Assembly (NCBI GenBank): GCA_029948255.1
Contig: JALIZF010000981.1
Coordinates: forward strand, 47,538-111,537
Source: Telmatactis stephensoni
Lineage: Eukaryota; Cnidaria; Anthozoa; Actiniaria; Isophelliidae
DNA length: 64,000 nucleotides
Direction: 5' to 3'
Program-made: the position numbers and the translations under genes
Shown here: positions 11,238-21,300 of the stretch, piece by piece
Position numbering within the stretch: position 1 is the stretch's first letter
How the letters are laid out: every line of letters starts with the position of its first letter
Notes under the pieces: model-generated
What the model was told of the DNA's origin: nothing
What the model saw: only the letters and a program-made list of their open reading frames with translations
Database searches by the model: none

Positions 11238-11497
11238 GAAGTTTAATAAGTCAACAACATCCGTTCGTATTCGCGGCAAAATACTTTAATGACTGGTAAA
11301 TTTTCTCAACCAAATTGTCACGTACCTTCTCTGTTCACTACCAAAATATAAAATTCTCTTATATTACACTTTAATACACGATTAGTGTGTTTAATACATA
11401 TGTGGATCGACTTGACCTGATATGTGGATCGATTGTCACTATAGTGGATCGAATTGACCTGGATCGAGATGACTTTGGATCGAAATGACCGGCATTC
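11238..11497. repeat. MULE right terminal inverted repeat
   Basis: Inverted copy of 7162-7421. It has spaced GGATCGA words near its outer end, which reads ...GACCGGCATTC. Confidence 0.9.
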
Positions 11498-11957
11498 TTT
11501 TCGGCTAGCGGACTCGATGGCCTTCATAGTCCAGACGCTGGGCCCTCCTTCGCCGCTCCTCTTTTTTATATGGGCTTTCTGTGTCAATAAATCAATAATT
11601 TCTTTAGCTAAGAAAGAGTCATTAGCTATAAAAGAAAAAACATCTGTCAAAAAGAAAAAAAAAGTGAAAAAAAAAATTCACCGCTGTGCCGGGATTTGAA
11701 CCCGGACCTTTCGCTTCGAAAGCCAAGGGCATATCCACTGGACCATCCAGAACTTGATTGGTTTCGTCTGGTGAATTTTGTATATTTATTGTCAGAGTGT
11801 GGTTACAAAACAAATGCAAAAATGCTTCTCTCTGTGCTCTGTAGCAAAATGCTGCTATAAATATAAAAGAAATTACTTTACAAAACACTAAGCCAATAAA
11901 CTAACTCAATACGCCTTTTTGTTGCTGTTTTCGGCTAGCGGACTCGAGGCCTTCACG
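11498..11957. repeat. Direct repeats flanking a tRNA-like insert
   Basis: TTTTCGGCTAGCGGACTCGA plus GGCCTTCA occurs at about 11499-11527 and again at about 11928-11957 with a one-base difference. About 400 bp between them includes the tRNA-like sequence. They may be an unusually long target duplication or a duplicated flank. Confidence 0.6.
11680..11752 (-). ncRNA. tRNA-like sequence (SINE head or degenerate tRNA)
   Basis: The minus strand has an A-box-like TGGTCCAGTGGATA, a D-arm-like block, and a perfect T arm, CCGGG-TTCAAAT-CCCGG, containing the B box. The anticodon stem (near GGCTTTCGAAGCGAAAGG) and acceptor stem do not pair in the standard way, so it is not a normal functional tRNA. An A-rich stretch lies 3' on this strand. 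A tRNA-derived SINE or decayed tRNA-Arg/Ser-like gene is likely. Confidence 0.55.
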
Positions 11958-13085
11958 GCGGCGACCGACGACTGCAGACTGCTTTCAAAATGTTTTCGTT
12001 TGTTTAACTTATCTACTTTGACTGGCTTGTGATAATAGAGTACGAACACTAAAAGCTTGGATTACTTTGATGTTGCACTTAAAGAGATTTTTGTCGCTTA
12101 ATAGCGATGCACAAAGTCCGTGGTTATCGACTGCAGGCGAGCGGAGTCGAGCGGAAACAGTCTCGTACCCAGACTCTAACGGGTATCTGCTAACACCTGA
12201 GTGAGCGAGTGACACCGAGTCCCCACAATAACTCCTTTCTATGCTTCGCATATCCACGAGTTAAAAAAGGATCATGAAGGGTGTTACTTCTTTGGATTTA
12301 CTTAGTATTGTTGTTATGTCATTGCTTAGTCCATAGTCAACTTCAACACTTGATTTCTCAATTTCAACCTTCATTTTATTAAGTCCTTCTCAAGGTTTGC
12401 ACACTTTAGTCTCTGCATCTGCAAAGTCAGTTTTATTCTTTCTGGTGGTGTTTTACTTAGCAACACAGGTTTAACATGGAAACTGCACTAAAAGAAGATA
12501 AATTTATTGATAAAAAGAAATCTTTCAAAGGTAAACAGTTTTAAATTATGTATTAATATTGAACATTTAAATTAAATAAGATCAAAAATTTGGTCAAGTC
12601 TTTTTCAACGATTGTTTGATAGTTTTATCGATAATTTGTCTTCATGTCATAGTTTTGACTGGTCACGATGACCAGCCTAAAGGACGTCTGTGTTTTTTGG
12701 CTCACTGAAGTCATACTATGGGTCCATTTTGAAATCCGAATGAATTCCACTAAGGCACGTTCTTCATCGTAGGTCCATTTGTGCTTTTAACAGGAGATTT
12801 TTTAAGAGGTTTCAGCAACTGTCCATAGGAATAGAAATATCAAATTGTGGCATATCAACCAAAAACAAATACCAGTCAGTCGTCATCTAGCACAATTTTG
12901 TCAAGTAATCATGTATTATAGTGTTCCTATCTTTGTCAAGGGCATTTAGGAAATATAATAGACATGAAGTGTTCAAACTCACTTTGTGTCCCACAGGTGA
13001 TAAATTTTTGCTTTGATTGAAGACCAAAGATCTCTTACATGTACTCTTCGGACTTGCTGCCACTTTCTTTCTTTGTGGTTTTCAA
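11958..13085. other. No gene seen
   Basis: No coding frame or element ends are recognised. Around 12120-12200 the words CGAGCGGAGTCGAGCGGAAA resemble the flanking repeat at 11500 and 11930. Confidence 0.3.
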
Positions 13086-13106
13086 GGAGTATTAACAACC
13101 ATTTTC

Positions 13107-13834
13107 CATGACCTTACAATGTGTAATAGCAGATATCCAACACAGCATTACCGTCAAGAATGCTTTGCATGTTCGCTGTCTTTGATCTAATGATATGTTT
13201 GCTTTTGTGATTTTCCATGGCCCATTTCTGATGAGGAATGTAGACTTCACATCTGATTGTACTTTTCCCTCGATAGGTAAACTGTGGGAATAGAATATCA
13301 CTTCCATTTAGATGCAAGGTCTGTCTTGCTAGCTTTCCCATGTTCACGGGTGGAAGAGCAGCCATCAGAAAACATCTCATTTGTGCATCTTTGGTAGCAC
13401 TGGCCCAGCATACTTGCAAACATGTTGAAAGCAATTTTTGTGCTCTGAAAAGGAGGATAAATATTCCTTGAATGATCCTGGTTTTCAGTGAATATGGCCA
13501 GAAAGAAGCCTCTATATTTATGATGAGTATTAAAGAATTCACTTGGAGAGGGTTCACAACTTCATCCCTTTCAATAGCTTCAATGTTCTTAATCTTGTTT
13601 CTTTTTGGGGAAATATTTCTTCAAAGTCACTTTCTGAGGAGCATTCCAAGCTATCACTCGTGTCTGAACTTACTTTGAAATCAAAGCATCCATATCACTT
13701 TCATACCTTTCATATTCTGGTAGCCCAACTGAATAAGATTTTTTAGCTTCCAGACTTCCTGTTGCGCCAGTCATACCATCTGTCTCCTCCATGTTTTCCT
13801 TTGTAGAATCACTGAAATATTCTTCAGATTCCAT
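13107..13834 (-). pseudogene. Unknown decayed ORF with acidic N-terminus
   Basis: A minus-strand ATG at 13834 opens an acidic frame (MESEEYFSDSTKENMEETDG, then EYERYESDMDAL). It continues after a one-base frame change near 13660 as SSDTSDSLECSSESDFEEIF. Further 3', about 13117-13450, a separate frame reads QMRCFLMAALPPVNMGKLAR, FTYRGKSTIRCEVYIP and ANMQSILDGNAVLDICYY, and ends near a GTAAGG donor. The acidic head followed by a globular part is common in transposon proteins, but I do not recognise the family. No catalytic motif can be named. Confidence 0.4.
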
Positions 13835-13839
13835 AGTTT

Positions 13840-15126
13840 CTCAACTAATTCACTTGGAATGGCTTCAATATCCTTCCATTAAGATGTATTATCTTACTTG
13901 ATATTCCATAGAATTCCTTAAAATGTTCCATAAACCTTGGCTCTGCTACCAGGAATGTTCATGACACTTTGACAATCAGACATAGACATATGAATGTTTT
14001 GGCCATTTATTTTAGACTAAAGAAAATACAGTTCTTCTCATGATGCAAACACAACGTGATATAAGGTGAAAAATCAAATGTTTTACTGAGGGAACTCACC
14101 AGGCTGGTGATCTCCTCACACGTTGTGTCGAAGTGACACCAAGATAAATAGTCAGCTTGTTACCCTGGCAATGTCTTTGTCTGCAATAGACTTGTTGACA
14201 TCACATGTTCTTATCCCAGGGTCTTTACCTTGAAGTGCTTTCTTTGTTGTCTTTCAAAACATAGTCCTAGTTTTTACACTCAATGGAGACGCTTATTAAG
14301 TTCCCGCTTTACCAAGATTTTTGAGCATTTCTACTGAAGGCATCTTAACTAAATGAGGCAGACACAATCCTCAATGAATAAGTTATTAGCAGGAAAGAAA
14401 ACTGAAACGTACGATTTTTTTTGCTTAAAAACGTCAAGCTTGGCACAGATTAATGCCCATTAAAATTGCTAAATGTTTATGAGGTTTCCAGAATAAAATT
14501 TTTAAGTTGAAACTTGTAAATGTTCAGTTGTCAAAGTGTTGGCACGCTTCAAGTTGGTGCCAAAAAGCAATCAGCCAATCAGCATTGCCATGCACACAGA
14601 TGGACGTCATATGGACAGACGCACAGCCGTTGGGCTGCCTGTGTGTCCATGATGGTCTACCATTGTTTCTTAGTATGGTGCTCCACTCGCAGGAGAGCTC
14701 TGCTATTAGACATTTTTCACATAAGCACACTCCACTCCACTAATGGAAAGCATCCACTAAATATGATAATGAGATAACACGGCACGTGAAAGTATTGTTT
14801 CACGCAGAAAACGTTCAACAGCTCGATGAGAAATATACTGTGCAAACCTCTGTGGTTTGCCAAGTCATTTGGGAAAAATTCATTCTGCTGATGCTTGGCT
14901 TAAAAGGTGCTACCTCCAATTATACGAAGATAAAAGGTGGAAAATGGACTTAACCTTGGAATACTACAATTAAGAACATATAAATGCTGTAAATGCTTCC
15001 TTGGTTCAAGATAGGAGAGAATTATAATGTGAAATAAGTTTTAGCATACCTTGTTTCCACCCAGTTGCTCCAATCTCTTCCTTACTCCAATATACTAAGA
15101 TCCTTTTCCCTTTCCTTTTCAATGCA
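13840..15126. other. No gene; one imperfect hairpin
   Basis: No coding sequence is supported. At 14610-14653 an imperfect inverted repeat (ATGGACAGACGCACAGCC ... GGCTGCCTGTGTGTCCAT) could fold into an 18-bp stem with a few mismatches. Confidence 0.4.
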
Positions 15127-17979
15127 TCAGAAAAATGGGGTTTTGTTCAAATCCAACTCATCCTCTAAGGTGGAGAATATGTTTTCTAAATCACCCCAAT
15201 CTGTACCATCTGGTATAGGAATGATTGCTTGGTGGTGCTTTACAAGTCTTGCAGCATTTTCTCTTGGCCGCTGAGAAGAGAGGGATGATCCAGATGGTGT
15301 ACTGTGTTGTCTTATTTTAAGGACATTCGTTGGATTACAGATCCAGATATTCTTTTTTACTGTTATTATCTTCTTTGTTATAGCAATCAGGTTAAAGAGA
15401 GCTTCAGATTCCCGTTGGAATGCCAAATACTTCCTATTTGCTTTCAAGATTCCAATTCGTAGCACCAACTCATCTTTTATTCCACACGTTAGAAGGTTGT
15501 GAAATTTCGGAATCTCTCTCAATTGATATGCTGTCAAAGAATTCAATTCTTTGACAGACGATGGAATCAATGACAAGTCACCTTCATATTCATCTAAATC
15601 AGGTGGCCTTGGAAGGTTTAACTTCTCTACTAACCGTTGTACCAGCTTGTGTTTTTTCCCTTCTGGAGAAATTTTATTTTGGATTGCCATCTTCTCGAGC
15701 TCTGCTTTGTTGTTTTCCTTGTAAAGCTTGTGTTGGCCCCAGTAGTCCCTCTCCTTATCACTCTCAAACTCTTCATCCATTCTTTTTTTTGTTAATGCAT
15801 AAAACTCTCTAACATCTGACTCTGAGCACCATGACAAAAGAGCAATAGATGGTATGACAGAGGTGGGTGGATCTTGAATAACCTTAAAAAACATGCTCAA
15901 GACTTTTGATGGAACAAACATCCCAGGTGTGTGTTTTATGGCTGAAATCTCCAAGGCCACCTTGTCCACATTTTCCTTTGAAAGATAATGTAGCTCACCT
16001 CCAGAGTTGAACCAGTGGACAAAATCAGGAACAGGCTGTGATTCAAAATAGCTGTTGTCATCTTCCTTTTCTGTCATAGTATCAGGATTGTAAATTACCC
16101 TTGAATATTTATCCTTCCAACAGATTCTTCTTCCTTTTTCATCATAGGTGTTATTGAGAACTTGGTAATCCTCATAGTAGCTTCCAACAAAATCATTGTC
16201 CAAACTCCACACTGTACACAGTTCCTCCCACATCCTTGAGTCTTCAGATGGTATAAAACATGTCTCGTCATCCTCCTTCTTGCCCTCTGACTTTGCCATG
16301 AATGTCTCCAACTCCAGTTCATCTTGGAATATAAAATCAATGGCATCACTCCCCCTCTGCATTACACATGGTTTTCCCCCAAAGCAGGTATGGTGCAAAC
16401 AAGCTGTGACATCAGAGGCCATGGATTCCATATTCTCCTTGTGATTGTCATCTCCTTTGGAATACTTTGCATGGACATTATTGCTCTTGAAGACGTTGTA
16501 GGAGAGAGCAGCATTGTGAACAGCATGAACCCTCTCCACAAAATTTATTTTACTGTGATATTCAGCAAAGGATTTTTGTCTGACAGATTTAAGCTGTAGC
16601 ATTCTTGCCAAGCGAACCAACCACATACCAACAAGGGAACTAGATGGAGGTTCACTAGGTCCATTATCAACCACAAAGATGAAATGTTCCTTCAGACGAC
16701 CAGTTTCAGGATTTCGGAAGACACTATCAAGTGATGGATTTAGAAGAAGAAAAAAGTCAGAAAAAAGTCTTTGTAAAGTGTGAGGTTCAACAAAAGTTAA
16801 ATTAAGAATAGTTGCCTGTCCTGTTCTTTTTACCAGTACAGTGGTTTCATCCAAGGGTGTCTCTTGGGTTTTTAAAAAAAGATGGGTCATGGGTGTGATG
16901 GTGTTGGTAGTAGATCTCTGCCAGTCATGGTCTGGAAGTTCAATTCTTTTCCATGATTTTCCAGGCCTCTGCACTGGAGAGACATCAGACAGGATTGCAG
17001 TCTTGGCATCTTTAGAGTCAACTAGGACATTATTTGGATTTGATTTACAAAGATCCAAGGTTAGTTCAACATTTTTTGTAGACCAGTGGAGGTTCACCAC
17101 AAACTTTTCAACACCAGTCCTTGGAGGTTTGTGGAGAGAAATACATGCGTTGATGCCTCTTCCAGCATGGTGTCACCTTGCCTGGTAGGTACCAGATTTA
17201 TAATTTTGAGTATAATTGAAGCATGATGACAGAGAAGTATCAAAACTTTTGGGAGCAAGTGCCAGAATTGTTTCTCTTGCTTCTCTCATTACAGTGTTGT
17301 TGTCAGCAGCTCTGTAAAGGATTGTGTCTGTGAGACGTGGATGGCTTTCAAGTCCTCCTCCGGCACGATCAATTCGGTCACTCTCTCCAAAAACAAATTC
17401 CAATATTCCAGCAAGTTCTGGAAATTCTTCACACTTAAGAGTGCGCCCTCTTCCCTCAAATATGTGACGCAAGTTCTTCAACTTCTGCTTTTCTAGGAGG
17501 CAATTGAATTTTCTTCTCTGCTGTTTTGGAGTTAAGGTTTCTTTTTCTTTTTCTGACAGAGAGATTCCACTGGCAATCTGTTCATATTTCACCAAGTTGC
17601 TTGCAACTAGATCTTTTGCACTACGAACACTGCACTTATCCTGAACCCTTGATATCTTCATATTGCACTTGACACTTGTGATCTTTGCGAGGAGTGCATT
17701 TACAGTGTCTCTGTCTCTTTTACTATCAAGATATCTGAGACTTGATGGTAACATGTCCCCAATAGCTTCAGACACCCTTTCATTTATTACTTCCTGCTCC
17801 GTCTTGGCTGTTGAGGTTATTGACTGGATGACAGTTGAGTTAAAATACTATTCACATTATCATCAAGTGTTCCTCTCACTTTGTTATTAATCATTGCTTT
17901 CAGCTCACCATCGTCATACACAGTACTTGTTTCAATACTGTTGTTACACAGTGATCTTGAAGCATTCTTCATTGCCTTT
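15127..17979 (-). pseudogene. Gene A 3' part: DDE-type transposase-like protein with SAP-like repeats
   Basis: This is one long minus-strand frame with lesions. An N-terminal piece (17817-17979: CIKAM, DDGELKAMINNKV) is out of frame with the next part near 17820. A 200-codon block ends at an in-frame TGA (17173-17175), yet the frame continues on the other side through HHAGRGINACISLHKPPRTG to 15127. Features in order: VLVDSKDAKTAI (possible first Asp), FVVDNGPSEPPSSSLVG (second Asp), NFVERVHAVHNAALS (possible Glu), CLHHTCFGGKPC, then two helical SAP-like segments (LEKMAIQNKISPEGKK; LTAYQLREIPKFHNL) of a DNA-binding type. Its 5' exons are at 24730-26040, beyond an inserted element. The motif spacing suggests an RNase H-fold transposase of an unnamed cnidarian family; the catalytic assignment is inference. 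Confidence 0.6.
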
Positions 17980-17985
17980 ATGCAT

Positions 17986-18036
17986 GAGTCAACGGTAACC
18001 CCGTCCCCCCCCACCCCGGGACAAGGTGGGGATTAG
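17986..18036. repeat. Left TIR of the SAM/PHD element
   Basis: Perfect 51-bp inverted match to 24673-24723. On the minus strand it has four G-runs of at least four (GGGG-T-GGGGGGGG-AC-GGGG), a G-quadruplex-capable arrangement. Confidence 0.9.
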
Positions 18037-18323
18037 AAAAAATGTTAAGTCTAACATCTGATAATGCCCCTGACTCTGGGGACTATGTTATACCACCAAA
18101 AGCCCCACCCCTGGGGCAGCATATTTCTGTCCTTTGCTTTTTCCCTTTGTATATACATAAGCATTACAAAAATATAGTTGCTTTTGTATTAAACTTTATT
18201 TCATTTTTGTGTTCGTCTTCCAGCCATTCTATTCTGTGGAAAGAACAAATATGAGAACAATTTAAATCAAAGCTGGTAAACTGTATAATCTATAATATAA
18301 TTATATTTCCAAATATGAGTGCA

Positions 18324-21300
18324 TTAGGTACCTTTGCAAAAGCTGCAGATCCACTCCCCTTCTGGTACTTCTTCCAACTGGATGCAATCCAGGTGATACC
18401 ATTCAATAGGGCAACCAGGTTTGTCACATGCAATCATGCCACCATGCTCCCCTTCCCCACATATACAATAAACCTCACTATCTGCAAATAAAAAGTGCAT
18501 ATTTTTTATGTCTTTGATATCATAGAAGAAAACAGATACATGTATTAGGATTGTGTACCATTCATAGAATCTGCCACTTTAGAGGATGGAGTTGCTGTGC
18601 TGTTCTGGCTGGCCAATTTTTTTCGTGCCTTAGTTTCCACTGCCTTTTTTGCACCTTCTTTACGCCTTGACGATATATCTTTCAAATGGGCAATCCACAT
18701 TCTAACTTCCTCCTCACTGAGAAGAACCTCTTTGGCCAGTGTCTTTATCTCTTCACTAGAAAGTTGATGGGCTTTCTTGGCTGCATTTCTATATTTCTCA
18801 GCTATGACAGTTGAAGGAGGTTTGAACTTCATTCCTTCCTTGCCATGAGTCTTGTAGTGTTTCAGATGCTGTTCTGGCTTGAGATAGTGTCCAGTACATT
18901 GCAATGGCGCACATTCATCACAAGATGCTCCCCAGGGGCGTTGTGGATCAGCCACTGGAACAGGAAAATATGACAGTTCTGGACCATCTGGGTACCAATT
19001 CAAAGGTTTTTTTTCTGCAGCAGTTTTGCATTTGGGATGCAGACAATCAGGTTGATGGCACAGCAACAACATAAACACATATTGATATGGTAAGTTTGGA
19101 ACCTGATGCCTATTTCGCACATCCCAGATTTCTTCAAAGTACTTGAATAGAGTTGGTTCTTGTTCTTTTAACGCCTGTTTCTTTTCTTTGCTTCCTTTTA
19201 AATATGTTATAAGCTTAGAGCGTCTTGTTCTTAAATGCTCTGCATGCTTTTGATCTGCTCCTTTAAACAGCTGAATCGGTTGCTTTGCACAGGGTGAACC
19301 ATTAACTTTTTTTATGTAGACATCAGTTGCCATATCTAAATTGCGGGCCAGTTGCTCATTGTCCAACCCTTGACCAGTGAAGCATGGACCACCAAGAGTA
19401 GAAGGGATAAACAGATTACTATGTGCAACACTTAAACAGCCATTTAGTAGCTCCACCCGATTTAAGTAAGACCCTCCACTATGTCTAGTTGTAACTACAA
19501 TGCTAGAGTTTCCTTTTGACACATGTCTTTCAGTCCAATAGAACTGAATCTCTTCATGAGATGGTGCCTCATCAGAACACCCATCAACTCTTATATACTC
19601 AATATGCTTGTCACTAAAAATAGATTCCAACTGTGGCTGTTCTTCCAACATATGCAAATCAGCGGCATGCTGTGCAGGGCTCTTTTCAAAGTTGCCATGT
19701 GCTTTAACAACTCCACAACAAACTTCTTTAGTAGTACCTGTGCCCATGAACATGTAGGATGACACTTGAAGAGTAGTTGCATACTTATTGAGGTAATCAG
19801 ATCTTGTAGTGAGTTCAGGCTCATTGACCAAACACAATGATCTGTGCTGTTTGTGAGTAAACGTAGAATCTAGCCGAAAGCCAGCAGCATCATCTCTGTT
19901 TAATATCATTGAGCTCTGTCCATCCTGAAACTGAAGGTGGTCCAGTCCACGATACATTGCAGTGCTGTAGTGAGCATCAGGGTTAAACTTAACTGAGAAG
20001 CCTTTACGGGCTTTGCGGCAAGTTACACGAGCTACTCCTTTGTAACGCTTTGCAGAAATCTTTCTGCGGTTTCTCGCTACACAAAGTTGTACCACTGTTC
20101 CATAACTAATTTTATGGTTGTACTTCTTTTCTAGGTGTTCTTTGATTCTAGAATAAGTCACTTTTTGACCATTATTTTCATGAGTTTTGCCATAACTGAA
20201 TGTCAGCACACCTGTCCTTCGCCAAGCATCAGCACCTACTTTGTGGTCTTTAACAAATTCTTCAATGTCATCTCCAATCTTTGGATGTTGTTTAAGGATA
20301 TTGGACATTCTCTTTGAAAGCTTGCGACGAAGTAGGCGATGCTCTGCAGTTGACTTTGCAGTCCGGGCCTGAATCTTCCTTTTATAAAGCTTTCTGTGCT
20401 TTGATATCATTTCTCTTGCAGCTTCTGAATCTAAAGATGTGACATTTAACCAATCATCAGGGCTTGCAATTTCATCTTCATCATCACTTTCAATACTGTC
20501 TACTTGTTCTTTAGCAATGTTTTCTCTTTCTCGAGCTAAAAATGCCTGTCGAGATTCCTCGATTAATCTGTCCTCTTCTTCAGTAACATCACTACTAGAT
20601 ATATAAAATGCAAAGTCTATCAAAAGCTGGTTGAAAGATTCTTGGGTAAATCCTCTAACCAAACATTTCAACTCTTCAACAAATCCAAACCAATTTAAAT
20701 TGTTTTCTCTTAATATAAGCAACATATGTTCACTTGTTGGTTTAAATGTCATAGAATCAGGAGTAATGTTTTTTTCAATCATGTCACAGTCAACAGAGCC
20801 GGAATTTGGTGGTCTTGCTTTTTGTAGGCTAGCATCTTCTTGTTGTAAGCCAGCAATTGTATTGGCATCAGTTTTGACAGCAGAACCGTTATTTAGCTGG
20901 ACAGACTTAACATTGCTTTCACATGTCATATGTTCCTGGTGCTTCACAACAAGTTCATCATCAGGGTTTGTACTTTCAAAGTCCTGATCAACATCATCAG
21001 CATCAACTGATTCATCAGAGTCTGATTCATCTGTGTCAGAATCATCTGGCACTAAGATGCCTAGTGCTCGCAATGAAGCTGTACTCTCTGCTTTAGCTAA
21101 TTCAGTGATGCATTTCCTGATGGCATGTGCTTCTTCTATGGCATCTAAAATCTTATCTTCTTGTCGATGAAAATCACTAAATCCGTAAAGCTTTTTTGCT
21201 GCTTTACCAGATAATCCCATACTTTTACATGCAGTATATTTAATTAACAAACGGTCATTCTCTGATGACGCAAGACTACATAGTAACAACAAGCTATCTT

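Larger units (their letters stand above)
7162..11497 (-). mobile_element. Mutator-like element (MULE) with 260-bp TIRs
   Basis: The left TIR 7162-7421 and right TIR 11238-11497 are inverted copies over 260 bp, almost identical except in the outer 50 bp. The outer part holds spaced copies of a TCGATCC word (GTCGATCCA, TCGATCCACATAT), likely transposase binding sites. The interior carries a single spliced MULE transposase gene on the minus strand. Long TIRs plus a FLYWCH/MULE gene are diagnostic. A 9-bp target duplication, expected for MULEs, is not obvious at these borders, so one or both termini may be off by a few bases. Confidence 0.9.

Noticed and set aside
11680..11752. Functional tRNA gene
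   Set aside because: The T arm is good, but the acceptor and anticodon stems do not pair normally; kept only as tRNA-like.
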